Origin: Phenylobacterium sp. SCN 70-31
GTDB taxonomy: Bacteria; Pseudomonadota; Alphaproteobacteria; Caulobacterales; Caulobacteraceae
Assembly (NCBI RefSeq): GCF_001724605.1
Contig: NZ_MEEX01000006.1
Span: 1-64,000 of the forward strand
Length of the DNA: 64,000 bases
Direction: 5' to 3'
Made by a program: the position numbers and the translations under genes. Below, one piece after another: positions 8,790 through 17,627 of the stretch. Below the pieces are notes generated by a model. That model made no database searches, was not told the origin of the DNA, and saw nothing but the letters and a program-made list of their open reading frames with translations. How positions within the stretch are numbered: position 1 is the first letter of the stretch; the number at the start of each line of letters is the position of its first letter.

Positions 8790-9158
8790 TCATGGCTGTG
8801 GCTTCGGCCCCAGCAGGGGCATCACCTCCACCCCGTCGCAGGGAAAGATGGTGAAGTGGGGATGGCCTTCGAACAGCTTCGCCGCCGCCTCGTGCGACGG
8901 GGCGCGCACGACCACGAACACCGTCAGGTGGTTCACCACGTCGGCCACGCCCTCGGCCGTGGTGCGCTTGGTCGGCCCGAGCGGGCCGCCCTCGTAGACG
9001 ATGACGTCGCGGTGGGCCTCGTCCCACGCCGCCAGGGCCGCCAGCCCCTTCTCGTCCGTGGCCCGCCGCTCGGCTTCGGACATCGCGTACCAGGCCCGCC
9101 AGCGCGGGCCGGTCTTGTCGCTGGTGAAGACCGCCAGGTAGTGGTCGCCGTCCGCCAT
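8790..9158 (-). CDS. YCII-related domain protein
   Basis: A 122-aa protein resembling the YCII-related (dimeric alpha/beta ferredoxin-like) family, small enzymes or enzyme-like proteins of mostly unknown role. Recognisable parts are the first strand YLAVFTSDKTGPRW, helix MSEAERRATDEKGLAALAAW, the GGPLGPTKRT loop, VNHLTVFVVVRAPSHEAAAK, and the C-terminal GHPHFTIFPCDGVEVMPL. The ATG at 9158 has AGGAGG immediately upstream. An open frame continues much further upstream antisense to the acyl-CoA dehydrogenase; that part has no protein character. Confidence 0.8.
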   Translation of the reverse strand: MADGDHYLAVFTSDKTGPRWRAWYAMSEAERRATDEKGLAALAAWDEAHRDVIVYEGGPLGPTKRTTAEGVADVVNHLTVFVVVRAPSHEAAAKLFEGHPHFTIFPCDGVEVMPLLGPKPQP

Positions 9159-9329
9159 GCCATCCTCCTGCGCCCGGCCGCACCTTGGCGGCGATCGAAC
9201 CTGTCGAACACCCTGCCGCCGGGCCTTCCGCGAGGTCACGCTTTTCTTCCGGCCGCCGGCCGCGCAATGCTGCGCACCGAGGAAACGCCAGACCGGGTCA
9301 GCCGGCGGCCGCAAGGCGGGATCGGGCAG

Positions 9330-10442
9330 ATGAATTTCGACTATTCGGACGACCAGAAGTTCCTGAAGAACGAGGCGCGCAAGTTCCTCGACGCCAACTG
9401 CACGACCGCGCACGTCCGCAAGGTGCTGAACGACGACCTGAAGCCGTACGACGCCGACCTGTGGACGGCCGTCGCCGCCCAGGGCTGGCTGGGCGCCGCG
9501 ATCCCCGAGGAACACGGCGGCCTGGGGCTGGGCCATATCGAACTGTGCGCCATCGCCGAGGAACTGGGGCGCGCGGTGGCGCCGATCCCGTTCGCCTCGA
9601 CGGTCTATTTCCTGGCCGAGGCGGTGATGCTCGCGGGCAGCGACGCCCAGAAGTCGGCGCTGCTGCCGAAGATCGCGGCCGGCGAGGTGATCGGCTGCGT
9701 GGCGACGTCCGAGGGCCCGGGGCCGGTGAGCGCGGCGTCGGTCCAGGCGACGGTGTCGGGCGGCAAGCTCGCGGGGACGAAACTGCCGGTGACCGACGGC
9801 GACATCGCCACCCATGCGCTGGTGCTGGCCAAGGAGGGCGGGCAGGTGGGCCTGTTCCTGGCGGACGTGGCGGCGGGCGTGACCCGCGAGGCGCTCAAGA
9901 CCCTGGACCCGACGCGGGACGCCGCCAAGCTGACGTTCGCGGGTGCGGCGGCCGAGCGGCTGGGCGGCGCGGGCGAGGGGCTGGCGCTGCTGGAGCAGAT
10001 CAACGACCGGGCGGCGGTGCTGCTGGCGTTCGAGCAGACGGGCGGCGCCGACAAGGCGCTGGAGATGGCCAAGGCCTATGCGCTGGAGCGCTACGCCTTC
10101 GGCCGGGTGATCGCCAGTTACCAGGCGATCAAGCACAAGCTGGCCGACATCTACATCAAGAACGAGCTGGCCCGGTCGAACGCCTACTACGGGGCGTGGG
10201 CGCTCAACACCAACGCGCCCGAGTTGCCGGTGGCGGCCAGCGCGGCGCGGATCGCGGCGTCCGAGGCGTTCTGGTTCGCGGCCAAGGAGAACATCCAGAC
10301 ACACGGCGGCATCGGCTTCACCTGGGAGGTGGACGCCCACCTCTACTACCGCCGCTCGCGCCAGCTCAGCCTCGTAGCCGGCGCGCCGCGGGTGTGGAAG
10401 GAACGGCTGGTAAGCCAGCTCGAACGGCGGAACGCGGCTTAG
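9330..10442 (+). CDS. Acyl-CoA dehydrogenase family protein (smaller subunit type)
   Basis: A 370-aa flavoprotein that would desaturate an acyl-CoA at C2-C3. The N-terminal helical domain contains LGAAIPEEHGGLGLGHIELC. The C-terminal domain has ALERYAFGRVIASYQAIKHK and the THGGIGFTWEVDAHLYYRR signature. It lies about 160 bases before a second, longer acyl-CoA dehydrogenase on the same strand. Such unlike pairs often form alpha2beta2 heterotetramers in actinobacterial and proteobacterial sterol or branched acyl side-chain degradation; a heteromeric pair is therefore possible but unproved. The start ATG follows GGGATCGGGC and fits the family N-terminus. Confidence 0.88.
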   Translation: MNFDYSDDQKFLKNEARKFLDANCTTAHVRKVLNDDLKPYDADLWTAVAAQGWLGAAIPEEHGGLGLGHIELCAIAEELGRAVAPIPFASTVYFLAEAVMLAGSDAQKSALLPKIAAGEVIGCVATSEGPGPVSAASVQATVSGGKLAGTKLPVTDGDIATHALVLAKEGGQVGLFLADVAAGVTREALKTLDPTRDAAKLTFAGAAAERLGGAGEGLALLEQINDRAAVLLAFEQTGGADKALEMAKAYALERYAFGRVIASYQAIKHKLADIYIKNELARSNAYYGAWALNTNAPELPVAASAARIAASEAFWFAAKENIQTHGGIGFTWEVDAHLYYRRSRQLSLVAGAPRVWKERLVSQLERRNAA

Positions 10443-10464
10443 GACCGCCGGAGGCGAAGAATGG

Positions 10465-10547
10465 AACCGCGGAAAACGCGGAAGGACGCGGAAGGTGGAG
10501 CGGCCAGGGCGAAGTCCCTTCCGCGACTTTCCGCGTTTTCCGCGGTT
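10465..10547. repeat. REP-like inverted repeat, 31-bp arms
   Basis: An imperfect palindrome between the two acyl-CoA dehydrogenase genes. The left arm (10465-10495) and right arm (10517-10547) match at 29 of 31 positions and enclose a 21-base loop. Each arm is built of reiterated CGCGGAA-type units, which gives a strong hairpin in RNA or DNA. It lies between two same-strand genes, so it could be an intercistronic mRNA-stabilising or attenuating element as well as a dispersed REP-type repeat. A run of T (CCTTTTTG) about 15 bases after the hairpin could allow partial termination. Confidence 0.7.
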
Positions 10548-10602
10548 TCGCGCGCGAGCGCGCCTTTTTGAGTGCGCGGATTTGACGATGAGGACCTAGG
10601 AT

Positions 10603-11838
10603 ATGGACTTCAACGACAGCCCCGAGGAAGCTGCCTATCGCGCCCAGGTGCGCCAGTGGCTGGAGGCCAATGCGCCGAAGGTGGCCGTCGGCGGCGACGA
10701 CCTGGAGGGCGGGACCAAGGACACCATGCCCGCCTCCAAGGCCTGGCAGGCCAAGAAGGCGGCGGCCGGCTACGCCCAGATCACCTGGCCCAAGGAGTGG
10801 GGCGGGCCGGGCGGCACGCCGATCCAGCAGGTGATCTTCAACACCGAGGAGGCGAAGTATCCCGTGCCGCCGAACCCGTTCACCATCGGGCTGGGCATGT
10901 GCGTGCCGACGGTGATGGCGTTCGCCGACGCCGAGACCAAGACGCGGTTCGTGGGGCCGGCGCTGCGGGGGGAGGAGATCTGGTGCCAACTCTTCTCCGA
11001 GCCGTCGGGCGGGTCGGACGTGGCGGCGGCGCGGACCAAGGCCGTGCGGGCGCCGGACGGTTCGGGCGACTGGATCATCGACGGCCAGAAGGTGTGGACG
11101 ACGGGGGCCCAGTTCTCGAACTTCGGCATCGTCGTCTGCCGGACCGACCCGGATGCGCCCAAGCACAAGGGCATGACCATGTTCTGGATCGACATGAGCG
11201 ATCCGGGGGTCGAGGTGCGGCCGATCCACCAGATGTCGGGCGGCTCGGGCTTCAACGAGGTGTTCTTCACCGGCGTGCGGGTCAAGGACAGCCAGCGGCT
11301 GGGCGCAGTGGGCGACGGCTGGAAGGTGAGTCTGGTCACCCTGATGAACGAGCGGTTGGCGGTGGGCGGCTCGTCGGGCGCGGGCTGGGCCGAGTTCATG
11401 GAGGCGGCGCGGAACGTCACGGGCCTGGACGGCGCGCCGGCGCTGAAGGACCAGGCGGTGCGCGAGAAGATCGCCGACTGGTATGTCCAGGCCGAGGGCC
11501 TCCGCCACACCCGCAACCGCACCATGACGGCGCTGAGCCGCGGCCAGACGCCGGGGCCGGAAAGCTCGATCGGCAAGGTGGTGGCCGCCAACCAGATGCA
11601 GGACCTGGCCAACAGCGCGGTGGAGATGCTGGACCAGTACGGGATCATCAACGACCCGGCGCTGGCGCCCCTAAAAGGCGGATTCCACGCCTCGTTGCTG
11701 AGCGCGCCGGGACTGAGGATCGCCGGCGGCACGGACGAGATCCTGCGCAACATCATCGCCGAGCGCGTCCTGGGCCTGCCCGGTGACATCCGCGTCGACA
11801 AGGACGTGGCGTTCAAGGACGTGCCGACGGGGCGTTAG
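10603..11838 (+). CDS. Acyl-CoA dehydrogenase family protein (larger subunit type)
   Basis: A 411-aa FAD-dependent acyl-CoA dehydrogenase. Visible hallmarks are WPKEWGGPGGTPIQQV in the N-terminal domain, the flavin-binding FSEPSGGSDVAAARTKAV, WTTGAQFSNFGIVVCRTDP in the middle beta domain, and GGTDEILRNIIAERVLGLPG at the C-terminus. Length and motifs fit FadE-type enzymes acting on bulky or branched acyl groups. It follows the shorter dehydrogenase at 9330 and may be cotranscribed across the inverted repeat at 10465-10547. The start has AGGA upstream. Confidence 0.9.
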   Translation: MDFNDSPEEAAYRAQVRQWLEANAPKVAVGGDDLEGGTKDTMPASKAWQAKKAAAGYAQITWPKEWGGPGGTPIQQVIFNTEEAKYPVPPNPFTIGLGMCVPTVMAFADAETKTRFVGPALRGEEIWCQLFSEPSGGSDVAAARTKAVRAPDGSGDWIIDGQKVWTTGAQFSNFGIVVCRTDPDAPKHKGMTMFWIDMSDPGVEVRPIHQMSGGSGFNEVFFTGVRVKDSQRLGAVGDGWKVSLVTLMNERLAVGGSSGAGWAEFMEAARNVTGLDGAPALKDQAVREKIADWYVQAEGLRHTRNRTMTALSRGQTPGPESSIGKVVAANQMQDLANSAVEMLDQYGIINDPALAPLKGGFHASLLSAPGLRIAGGTDEILRNIIAERVLGLPGDIRVDKDVAFKDVPTGR

Positions 11839-11866
11839 GCGGAGCCGGCCGACGCGGCCGTCCGAT

Positions 11867-13495
11867 CTACGCCGCGGCCTGGCCGACGATCGCCCGGGCC
11901 ACGGCCTCGGCGACCTTGATGCCGTCGACGCCGGCCGAGAGGATGCCGCCCGCGTAGCCCGCGCCTTCGCCTGCGGGGAACAGGCCACGGACGTTGAGGC
12001 TCTGGAAGTCGGCGCCGCGGGTGATGCGCAGGGGTGACGACGTGCGGGTCTCGACGCCGGTCAGAAGCGCCTGGGGATCGTCGTAGCGCGGAATCCTGCG
12101 GCCGAAGACGGGCAGCGCCTCGCGCATCGCCTCGATCACATAGTCCGGCATGAGGGGCGCCAGGTCGGTGGGCCGCACGCCGGGGCGATAACTGGGGATG
12201 ACCTCGCCCAGTTCGATGGAAGCGCGGCCGGCCAGGAAGTCGCCTACCGTCTGGCCCGGCGCATGGTAGCCGCCGCCGCCCGCGACATAGGCCGCGCTTT
12301 CCAGCCGCCGCTGGAGTTCGATACCCGCGAGGGGGTGATCGCCGGGGTAGTCCGCAGGCGTGATCCCCACCACGAAGCCGGAGTTCGCGTTCCGCTCGTT
12401 GCGCGAATACTGGCTCATGCCGTTGGTGACGACGCGGCCCGGCTCCGAGGTCGCCGCCACGACCGTGCCGCCCGGACACATGCAGAAGCTGTAGACCGTC
12501 CGGCCGTTGGCGGCGTGATGCGACAGCGAATAGGCGGCCGCGCCCAGGTCGGGGTGGCCGGCGCAGGGGCCGAACAGGGCGCGGTCGATCCACGACTGGG
12601 GGTGCTCGATCCGGAAGCCGATGGAGAACGGCTTGGCCTCGATGTGGACGCCCTGGCCGTGCAGCATCTCGAACGTGTCGCGGGCGGAATGCCCCACCGC
12701 CAGCACCACCTGGTCGGCCTCGAGGAAATCGCCCGTGTGGAGGTGGAGGCCGCGCAGCCGCCGGGCGCCGTCTCCGGCCGGGCTCAGTTCGACGCCGGTC
12801 ACGCGCTGCTGGAAGCGATACTCGCCGCCCAGGGCCTCGATCCGTGCGCGGAGGCTCTCCACCATCGTCACCAGTCGGAACGTGCCGATGTGGGGGTGGG
12901 CCTCGGTGAGGATCTCGGACGGAGCGCCGGCGTCCACGAACGCGGTGAGCACCTTGCGGCCGAGGAAACGCGGGTCCTTGATCTGGCTGTAGAGCTTGCC
13001 GTCCGAGAACGTGCCGGCTCCGCCCTCGCCGAACTGGACGTTGGACTCGGGGTTCAGCTCGCTCCGCCGCCAGAGGCCCCAGGTGTCCTTCGTACGCTCG
13101 CGCACCACCTTGCCACGGTCGAGGATGATGGGGCGGAAGCCCATCTCGGCCAGGATCAGCCCCGCGAACAGGCCGCAGGGCCCGGCGCCGACCACGACCG
13201 GGCGGAGGGGCAGGGCGGGCGGCGCGGCGGCGACGTGGCGATAGGCGGTGTCCGGCGTCGGGCGGACATGCGGGTCGCCGGCCAGCCGCCCGAGAACTGC
13301 CGCCTCGTCGCTCACCTCGGCGTCGACGATGTAGACCTTGAGGATGGCGGCCTTCTTCCGCGCGTCGTGGGCCCGCTTCCAGACGGACCAACTGAGAAGG
13401 TCGGCGTCGGGCACGCCCAGCCGCTGGGCGATCGCCGCAGGCAGGGCCTCGGGCGCATGGTCCAACGGCAGCTTGAGTTCCGAGATCCGCAGCAT
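11867..13495 (-). CDS. NAD(P)/FAD-dependent oxidoreductase (COG2509-like)
   Basis: A 542-aa flavoprotein of the uncharacterised FAD-dependent dehydrogenase family sometimes annotated BFD-like or COG2509. The N-terminal about 75 residues form a small alpha/beta domain (LSWSVWKRAHDARKKAAILK). The Rossmann FAD site is VVVGAGPCGLFAGLILAE near residue 105, followed by the family-typical ESNVQFGEGGAGTFSDGKL and a C-terminal FPAGEGAGYAGGILSAGVDG motif. The substrate is unknown. The start ATG is at 13495; the neighbouring phosphotransferase ends about 45 bases upstream on the same strand. Confidence 0.85.
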   Translation of the reverse strand: MLRISELKLPLDHAPEALPAAIAQRLGVPDADLLSWSVWKRAHDARKKAAILKVYIVDAEVSDEAAVLGRLAGDPHVRPTPDTAYRHVAAAPPALPLRPVVVGAGPCGLFAGLILAEMGFRPIILDRGKVVRERTKDTWGLWRRSELNPESNVQFGEGGAGTFSDGKLYSQIKDPRFLGRKVLTAFVDAGAPSEILTEAHPHIGTFRLVTMVESLRARIEALGGEYRFQQRVTGVELSPAGDGARRLRGLHLHTGDFLEADQVVLAVGHSARDTFEMLHGQGVHIEAKPFSIGFRIEHPQSWIDRALFGPCAGHPDLGAAAYSLSHHAANGRTVYSFCMCPGGTVVAATSEPGRVVTNGMSQYSRNERNANSGFVVGITPADYPGDHPLAGIELQRRLESAAYVAGGGGYHAPGQTVGDFLAGRASIELGEVIPSYRPGVRPTDLAPLMPDYVIEAMREALPVFGRRIPRYDDPQALLTGVETRTSSPLRITRGADFQSLNVRGLFPAGEGAGYAGGILSAGVDGIKVAEAVARAIVGQAAA

Positions 13496-13539
13496 CGCGG
13501 CCTATGTAGCGGGTCCGGCGGGCGTGTGCAGGGGGCGCG

Positions 13540-14598
13540 TCACCCGATCCAGCGCAGCGCCCGCTGGAACAGGCCGACGGTCTGGGCGTGCAGGCGCTCG
13601 CCGGTGGCGATCTCGGCCTTGCCGGCGGCCGCGCGGGCGTGGGCGCCTTCCAGGATGATTCCGAGCTTGTAGCAGGCCAGCACGCCATACCAGCGCATGT
13701 GCGACAGGTCGCGGTGAGTCCCGGCGGCGTAGCGGTCCACCAGTTCGTCGGCGGTGGGAAAGCCGGTCCAGGGCTGCACCGAGACGTTCCCGGCCTCGAT
13801 GGCCTCGGACTGCGGCCAGGTCGCCATCAGCCAGCCCAGGTCCAGCAGCGGGTCGCCCACGGTGGTCAGCTCCCAGTCCACGATGGCCGCCAGCTCGGGT
13901 CCGTCGAAGCGGTACATGACGTTGGCCAGGTGGTAGTCGCCGTGGATCAGGCCGGGTGTGAACCCCGGCGGCCGATGGGCGTCGAGCCAGGCCCCGACCG
14001 CGTCGATCCCCTCGATCCCGCCGGGTCCGGCCCAGCCCTCGTACTCGTGATAGCTGTCGAGCTGCTTCTTCCAGCGGCCGACCTGGCGTTCGAGGAAACC
14101 TTCGGCCCGGCCCAGGTCCGACAGGCCGCGCGCCACGTGGTCCACCCGGCCCAGGGCGGCGATGCCGTCCACCAGGGCGAAGCCCATGGCCCGGCGCACC
14201 TGGGGATCGCCCGCGTGCAGCGGCGGCAGGCCCACGGTGGGATTGAAGCCGTCGACCGGCTCCATCAGGTAGAAGGCCGCGCCCAGCACATCCTCCTCGG
14301 CGCAGGCGGCGATCAGGCGCGGGTGCGGCACGTCGGTGTCGGCCAGCGCCGCCAGCACGCGAGCCTCGCGCCGCATGGTCTCGCTGCCGTTCATGTGGGG
14401 CGAAAGCGGCGGGCGGCGCAGCATGAATTCGCGGTCGCCCCGCCGAAAGCGCAGCAGGATGTTCTGGGTCCCGCCCGGCGGACGGCCGGCGACGTCCAGT
14501 GGCCCGGCCTCCAGCCCCCGGCCGTCCATCCAGGCGGCCAGGCGATCCAGGTCGACCAGGTTCCGCCAGGCGTCCAGCGAGGGGTCCGCAGCGTTCAT
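13540..14598 (-). CDS. Phosphotransferase family protein (APH/ACAD11-like)
   Basis: A 352-aa aminoglycoside-phosphotransferase-fold kinase like the N-terminal domain of ACAD10/11, which phosphorylates 4-hydroxyacyl-CoAs in those proteins. The catalytic loop is HGDYHLANVMYRFDGP and the metal site IVDWELTTVGDPLLDLGWLM. The N-terminal lobe carries PPGGTQNILLRFRRGDREFMLRRPP. GGGAGGATG precedes the ATG. The presence of two acyl-CoA dehydrogenases and a thioesterase within a few kilobases is consistent with a role in hydroxy- or branched-acyl-CoA breakdown, but the substrate is inference. Confidence 0.85.
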   Translation of the reverse strand: MNAADPSLDAWRNLVDLDRLAAWMDGRGLEAGPLDVAGRPPGGTQNILLRFRRGDREFMLRRPPLSPHMNGSETMRREARVLAALADTDVPHPRLIAACAEEDVLGAAFYLMEPVDGFNPTVGLPPLHAGDPQVRRAMGFALVDGIAALGRVDHVARGLSDLGRAEGFLERQVGRWKKQLDSYHEYEGWAGPGGIEGIDAVGAWLDAHRPPGFTPGLIHGDYHLANVMYRFDGPELAAIVDWELTTVGDPLLDLGWLMATWPQSEAIEAGNVSVQPWTGFPTADELVDRYAAGTHRDLSHMRWYGVLACYKLGIILEGAHARAAAGKAEIATGERLHAQTVGLFQRALRWIG

Positions 14599-14676
14599 CG
14601 CATCCTCCCGGCCCCTGTGGGGCTTTTCGCCACGGTGAGTGACCGGTCGCTGGGGAATGCAAGCGCCCCGGCGCCG

Positions 14677-15765
14677 TCAGTCGTCGGGTCCCGCCCGCTT
14701 GGCCTTTGTCCGGGCGCGACCGGCCTTGTGGCGCGACGCCCACAGCCTGCGGTTCTGCCGCTCGGCTTCCGGGTCCTGGCGTCGGTGCTCGTAGGCCAGT
14801 TCGGCCTGGAGCTTTTCGTACGCCCGCAGCCGGTCCTCGGCGAGGTCACCGGCGGCGACGGCGACGCGGATCGCGCAGCCCGGTTCGCCCGTGTGGCGGC
14901 AGTCGCTGAAGCGGCACTGGGCGGCCAGGGCCTCGACGTCCTCGAAGGTCGCCGAGACGCCGGCGTCGGCCTCCCACAAGCCCAGCTCGCGCATCCCGGG
15001 CGTGTCCAGCACCAGTCCGCCGGACGGCAGGAGCACCAGTTCGCGGTGGGTGGTGGTGTGCCGCCCGCGGGCGTCGTCTTCGCGAATCTCGCCGATGGCC
15101 ATGCGCGCCTCGCCCGCCAGGGCGTTGAGCAGGGTCGATTTGCCGGCGCCCGACGATCCCAGCAGCACGGCCGTGAGACCCGGCGGAAGGCGGGCGGCCA
15201 CCTCGTCGAGGCCTGCGCCGGTCTTGGACGAGACGGCCAGGACGGGCGCGCCGGCCGCGATCGCATCGACTTCGGCGCAGACGGCGGCGGGGTCGGGCGT
15301 GAGGTCGGCCTTGGTGAGCACGATCACCGGTTCTGCGCCGCTCTCGTAGGCGGTGGCCAGGTAGCGTTCCAGCCGGCGCAGGTTCAGGTCGGCGTTCATG
15401 GACGCGACCAGGAAGGCGACGTCGGCGTTGGCGGCCACCACCTGGGCGCCGCCCCGCGGACCCGCGGCCTTGCGGATGAAGGCGGTGCGGCGGGGCAGCA
15501 CCGCCTGGATCAGGCCGAGGGTCTCGCCGGGGCGAGGCTCGACCGCGACCCAGTCGCCGGCGGCGGGGCGCTCGGCTTCGGGGCCCTTCATGAGCAGGCC
15601 CGAGGCGCGGGCGTCGATCTCGCCGTCTTCGGTGACGAGGCGATAACCGCCGCGCTGCTGGACGAGGATGCGGGCGGGGATGAGTCCGTCGGCGGGGAGG
15701 GCCTGGAACTGGTCGTGGAGCGTCTGGCTCCAGCCATAGGAGACCAGCGTGGAGGATGTCAGCAC
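14677..15765 (-). CDS. rsgA: Ribosome small-subunit-dependent GTPase RsgA
   Basis: A 362-aa circularly permuted GTPase that checks late 30S ribosome maturation. It has an N-terminal OB-fold (about 25-85) and the permuted G motifs: G4 VLTKADL, G5 VSSKTG, G1 GSSGAGKSTLLNALAG, G3 DTPGMRELGLW. The C-terminal zinc site is recognisable from CRFSDCRHTGEPGC. The start is a GTG at 15765 with AAGGA 8 bases upstream, giving a normal family N-terminus (SSTLVSYGWSQ). An ATG at 15879 would add 38 residues with no family resemblance. Confidence 0.9.
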   Translation of the reverse strand: MLTSSTLVSYGWSQTLHDQFQALPADGLIPARILVQQRGGYRLVTEDGEIDARASGLLMKGPEAERPAAGDWVAVEPRPGETLGLIQAVLPRRTAFIRKAAGPRGGAQVVAANADVAFLVASMNADLNLRRLERYLATAYESGAEPVIVLTKADLTPDPAAVCAEVDAIAAGAPVLAVSSKTGAGLDEVAARLPPGLTAVLLGSSGAGKSTLLNALAGEARMAIGEIREDDARGRHTTTHRELVLLPSGGLVLDTPGMRELGLWEADAGVSATFEDVEALAAQCRFSDCRHTGEPGCAIRVAVAAGDLAEDRLRAYEKLQAELAYEHRRQDPEAERQNRRLWASRHKAGRARTKAKRAGPDD

Positions 15766-15983
15766 GGGAAATGTCCTTGAGGTCGCAAGCCGGTCGGGCG
15801 TCGGCCGTCCAGCCCCGGCAAGGACCTCGCGCCCGTCAGGCGCAGACGACGGCGACGCAGCGAAGGGCTGCGCGAACAATGGGCGTCATGTCACAACCTC
15901 CTCTGCGGCTGGCGTTCAAAGGACGCGCGGACCTTGGCGACCCGCGTCGTCTCCGTCAAGAATGCGACGAACGAGGAGACATC

Positions 15984-16292
15984 ATGGCCGACATCCAGGT
16001 GACCAACAACGAGGCCGAAAGCCGGTTCGAGGTGACGCTCGACGGCGAGACGGCCTTCGCCGAGTACAGGCTGGTGGACCACGGCATCATCCTGCCCCAC
16101 ACGGTGGTGCCCACCGCCTTCGAGGGGCGCGGCATCGCGAGCAAGCTGGCGGTGGCGGCGTTCACCTACGCCCGGGAGAACGACCGGAAGGTGATCCCGA
16201 TCTGCCCCTTCATGTCGGGCTGGGTGACCAAGCATCCCGAGTGGCACGACATCGTCCACGACACCTACAAGACCCGGCTCGGGCTGGGCTGA
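15984..16292 (+). CDS. GNAT-fold N-acetyltransferase (YidJ/NATD1-like)
   Basis: A 102-aa minimal GNAT-type domain, the size of YjdJ/NATD1-like proteins. The acetyl-CoA binding segment is FEGRGIASKLAVAAFTYARE, followed by VIPICPFMSGWVTKHPEW, the typical C-terminus of this subfamily. The target is unknown. The ATG has GAGGAG upstream; divergent from rsgA. The next gene starts 2 bases after its stop, so the two are probably an operon. Confidence 0.85.
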   Translation: MADIQVTNNEAESRFEVTLDGETAFAEYRLVDHGIILPHTVVPTAFEGRGIASKLAVAAFTYARENDRKVIPICPFMSGWVTKHPEWHDIVHDTYKTRLGLG

Positions 16293-16294
16293 CC

Positions 16295-16663
16295 GTGGTC
16301 CAGTCCAAGGCCGCCACGGTGGACGACTGGCTGGAGACGGTGGAGCCGGCGCGGCGGCCGGTGCTGGAGGCCGTACGCGCGGCGGCCCTGCGCAACTTCC
16401 CGGGGCTGACCGAGGGCATGCGCTACGGCATGCCGACCTATGCGAAGGACGTGACGACCGACCCGGCCTTCGCCTTCAACAGCCAGAAGCAGTACATCTC
16501 GCTCTATGTCAGCCCGCGCGTGCACGCACAGAACGCCGAGGCGCTGAAGGGGCTGGACGCGGGCAAGAGCTGCATCCGCTTCCGCCGGCCCGAGCAGATC
16601 GATCTGGCCCTGGTGGACAAGCTGCTGGCCGATACGGCGCGTCTGGACGCGGCCGAGGACTGA
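16295..16663 (+). CDS. DUF1801 (YdhG-like) protein
   Basis: A 122-aa protein of the DUF1801/YdhG family (frataxin-like fold; function not settled). The family pattern is seen in VDDWLETVEPARRPVLEAVR, then MRYGMPTYAKD, FAFNSQKQYISLYV and GKSCIRFRRPEQIDLALVDKLL. The start is a GTG at 16295, two bases after the stop of the acetyltransferase; no ATG exists before the conserved first helix. Third-position composition matches its neighbours. Confidence 0.8.
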   Translation: MVQSKAATVDDWLETVEPARRPVLEAVRAAALRNFPGLTEGMRYGMPTYAKDVTTDPAFAFNSQKQYISLYVSPRVHAQNAEALKGLDAGKSCIRFRRPEQIDLALVDKLLADTARLDAAED

Positions 16664-16726
16664 GTCGCGAGACGATGACCCCGGAGGTCATCGACGCCGC
16701 GCGCCCGGCGCGATAGTCGGGCCGGC

Positions 16727-17566
16727 ATGAACGATCCCGACGTCGCCGCAGCGCCCGCCCGCCTGCACCCCTTCGATCAGGCCCTGTCGCTCCGGCCGCT
16801 GGGCGAGGGCCGCTGGCAGGGCCGCACCCATCCCGCCTACTGGAACATGGCGGGCCCGTTCGGCGGGATCACGGGCGCGCTGATGCTGCGCGCCGTCCTG
16901 GATCATCCCGAGCGGCGGGGTCGCCCGCTCGCGCTGACGGTGAACTTCTGCGGCGCCCTGGCCGAGGGCGCGTTCGAGATCGTCGTCAGGCTGGTGCGCG
17001 GCGGGCGCTCGACCCAGCACTGGAGCGTGGAGATGCTTGACGACCGCGGTGTCGCCACGACCGCCAGCGTGGTCACGGCCGCCGAGCGCCAGACCTGGAC
17101 CCATGCGCCGGGCGTCATGCCGCGGGTTCCGTCCGCCGAGCAGGTGGCGGCCGCCGACATGACGGGCCGGCCGGCGTGGACGCGCGCGTTCGAGATGCGG
17201 TTCGTGGAAGGCCTGCCGGCGTGGCGCGGGCGGCTGGAGACGCCGGCCGACGGACGCACCGTGGTGTGGGTGCGCGACGCTCCCGAGCGCCCGCTGGACT
17301 ACCCCGCCCTCGCATCGCTGAGCGACAGCTTCTTCGTGAAGGTCATCCAGGTGCGGGGCGACCTGCCGCCGGTGGCCACGGTCTCGCTCACGACCTACTT
17401 CCTGGCCGACGAGGCCGAGATGGTGGCGCAGGGGACGCAGCCTGTCCTGGGCGTCAGCGACGTCCGGGCCTTCCGCCACGGCTTCAACGACCAGATCGGC
17501 GAGCTGTGGTCGGCCGGCGGCCAGCTCCTGGCCACGACGACTCAGGTCGTCTGGTGGAAGGACTGA
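16727..17566 (+). CDS. Acyl-CoA thioesterase, double hot-dog fold
   Basis: A 279-aa TesB-like/thioesterase-superfamily protein that would hydrolyse acyl-CoA to free acid and CoA. The first hot-dog repeat has YWNMAGPFGGITGALMLRAV and the second contains PALASLSDSFFVKV and TVSLTTYFLADEAEMV, ending in the active-site-like GVSDVRAFRHGFNDQIGELW. It starts 63 bases after the DUF1801 gene on the same strand. The substrate chain is not deducible. Confidence 0.82.
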   Translation: MNDPDVAAAPARLHPFDQALSLRPLGEGRWQGRTHPAYWNMAGPFGGITGALMLRAVLDHPERRGRPLALTVNFCGALAEGAFEIVVRLVRGGRSTQHWSVEMLDDRGVATTASVVTAAERQTWTHAPGVMPRVPSAEQVAAADMTGRPAWTRAFEMRFVEGLPAWRGRLETPADGRTVVWVRDAPERPLDYPALASLSDSFFVKVIQVRGDLPPVATVSLTTYFLADEAEMVAQGTQPVLGVSDVRAFRHGFNDQIGELWSAGGQLLATTTQVVWWKD

Positions 17567-17627
17567 AGGGGCGCTTTCGAGCCTCCGCGCCTTCCGCGGT
17601 TCATGAATGAGGGCGCCGCTTCGCCGC

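Noticed and set aside
8790-10340. A 516-codon minus-strand open frame covering the acyl-CoA dehydrogenase
   Set aside because: Only the last 122 codons (YCII-like) have protein character; the rest is antisense to a clear dehydrogenase and is open because of high GC.
15766-15879. ATG-started N-terminal extension of RsgA
   Set aside because: The extra 38 residues have no family similarity, and a GTG with AAGGA gives the standard N-terminus.
17567-17627. Possible second copy of the 10465 inverted repeat
   Set aside because: Only a short CCTTCCGCGGTT-type stretch is shared and no second arm is present; not enough to call a repeat.
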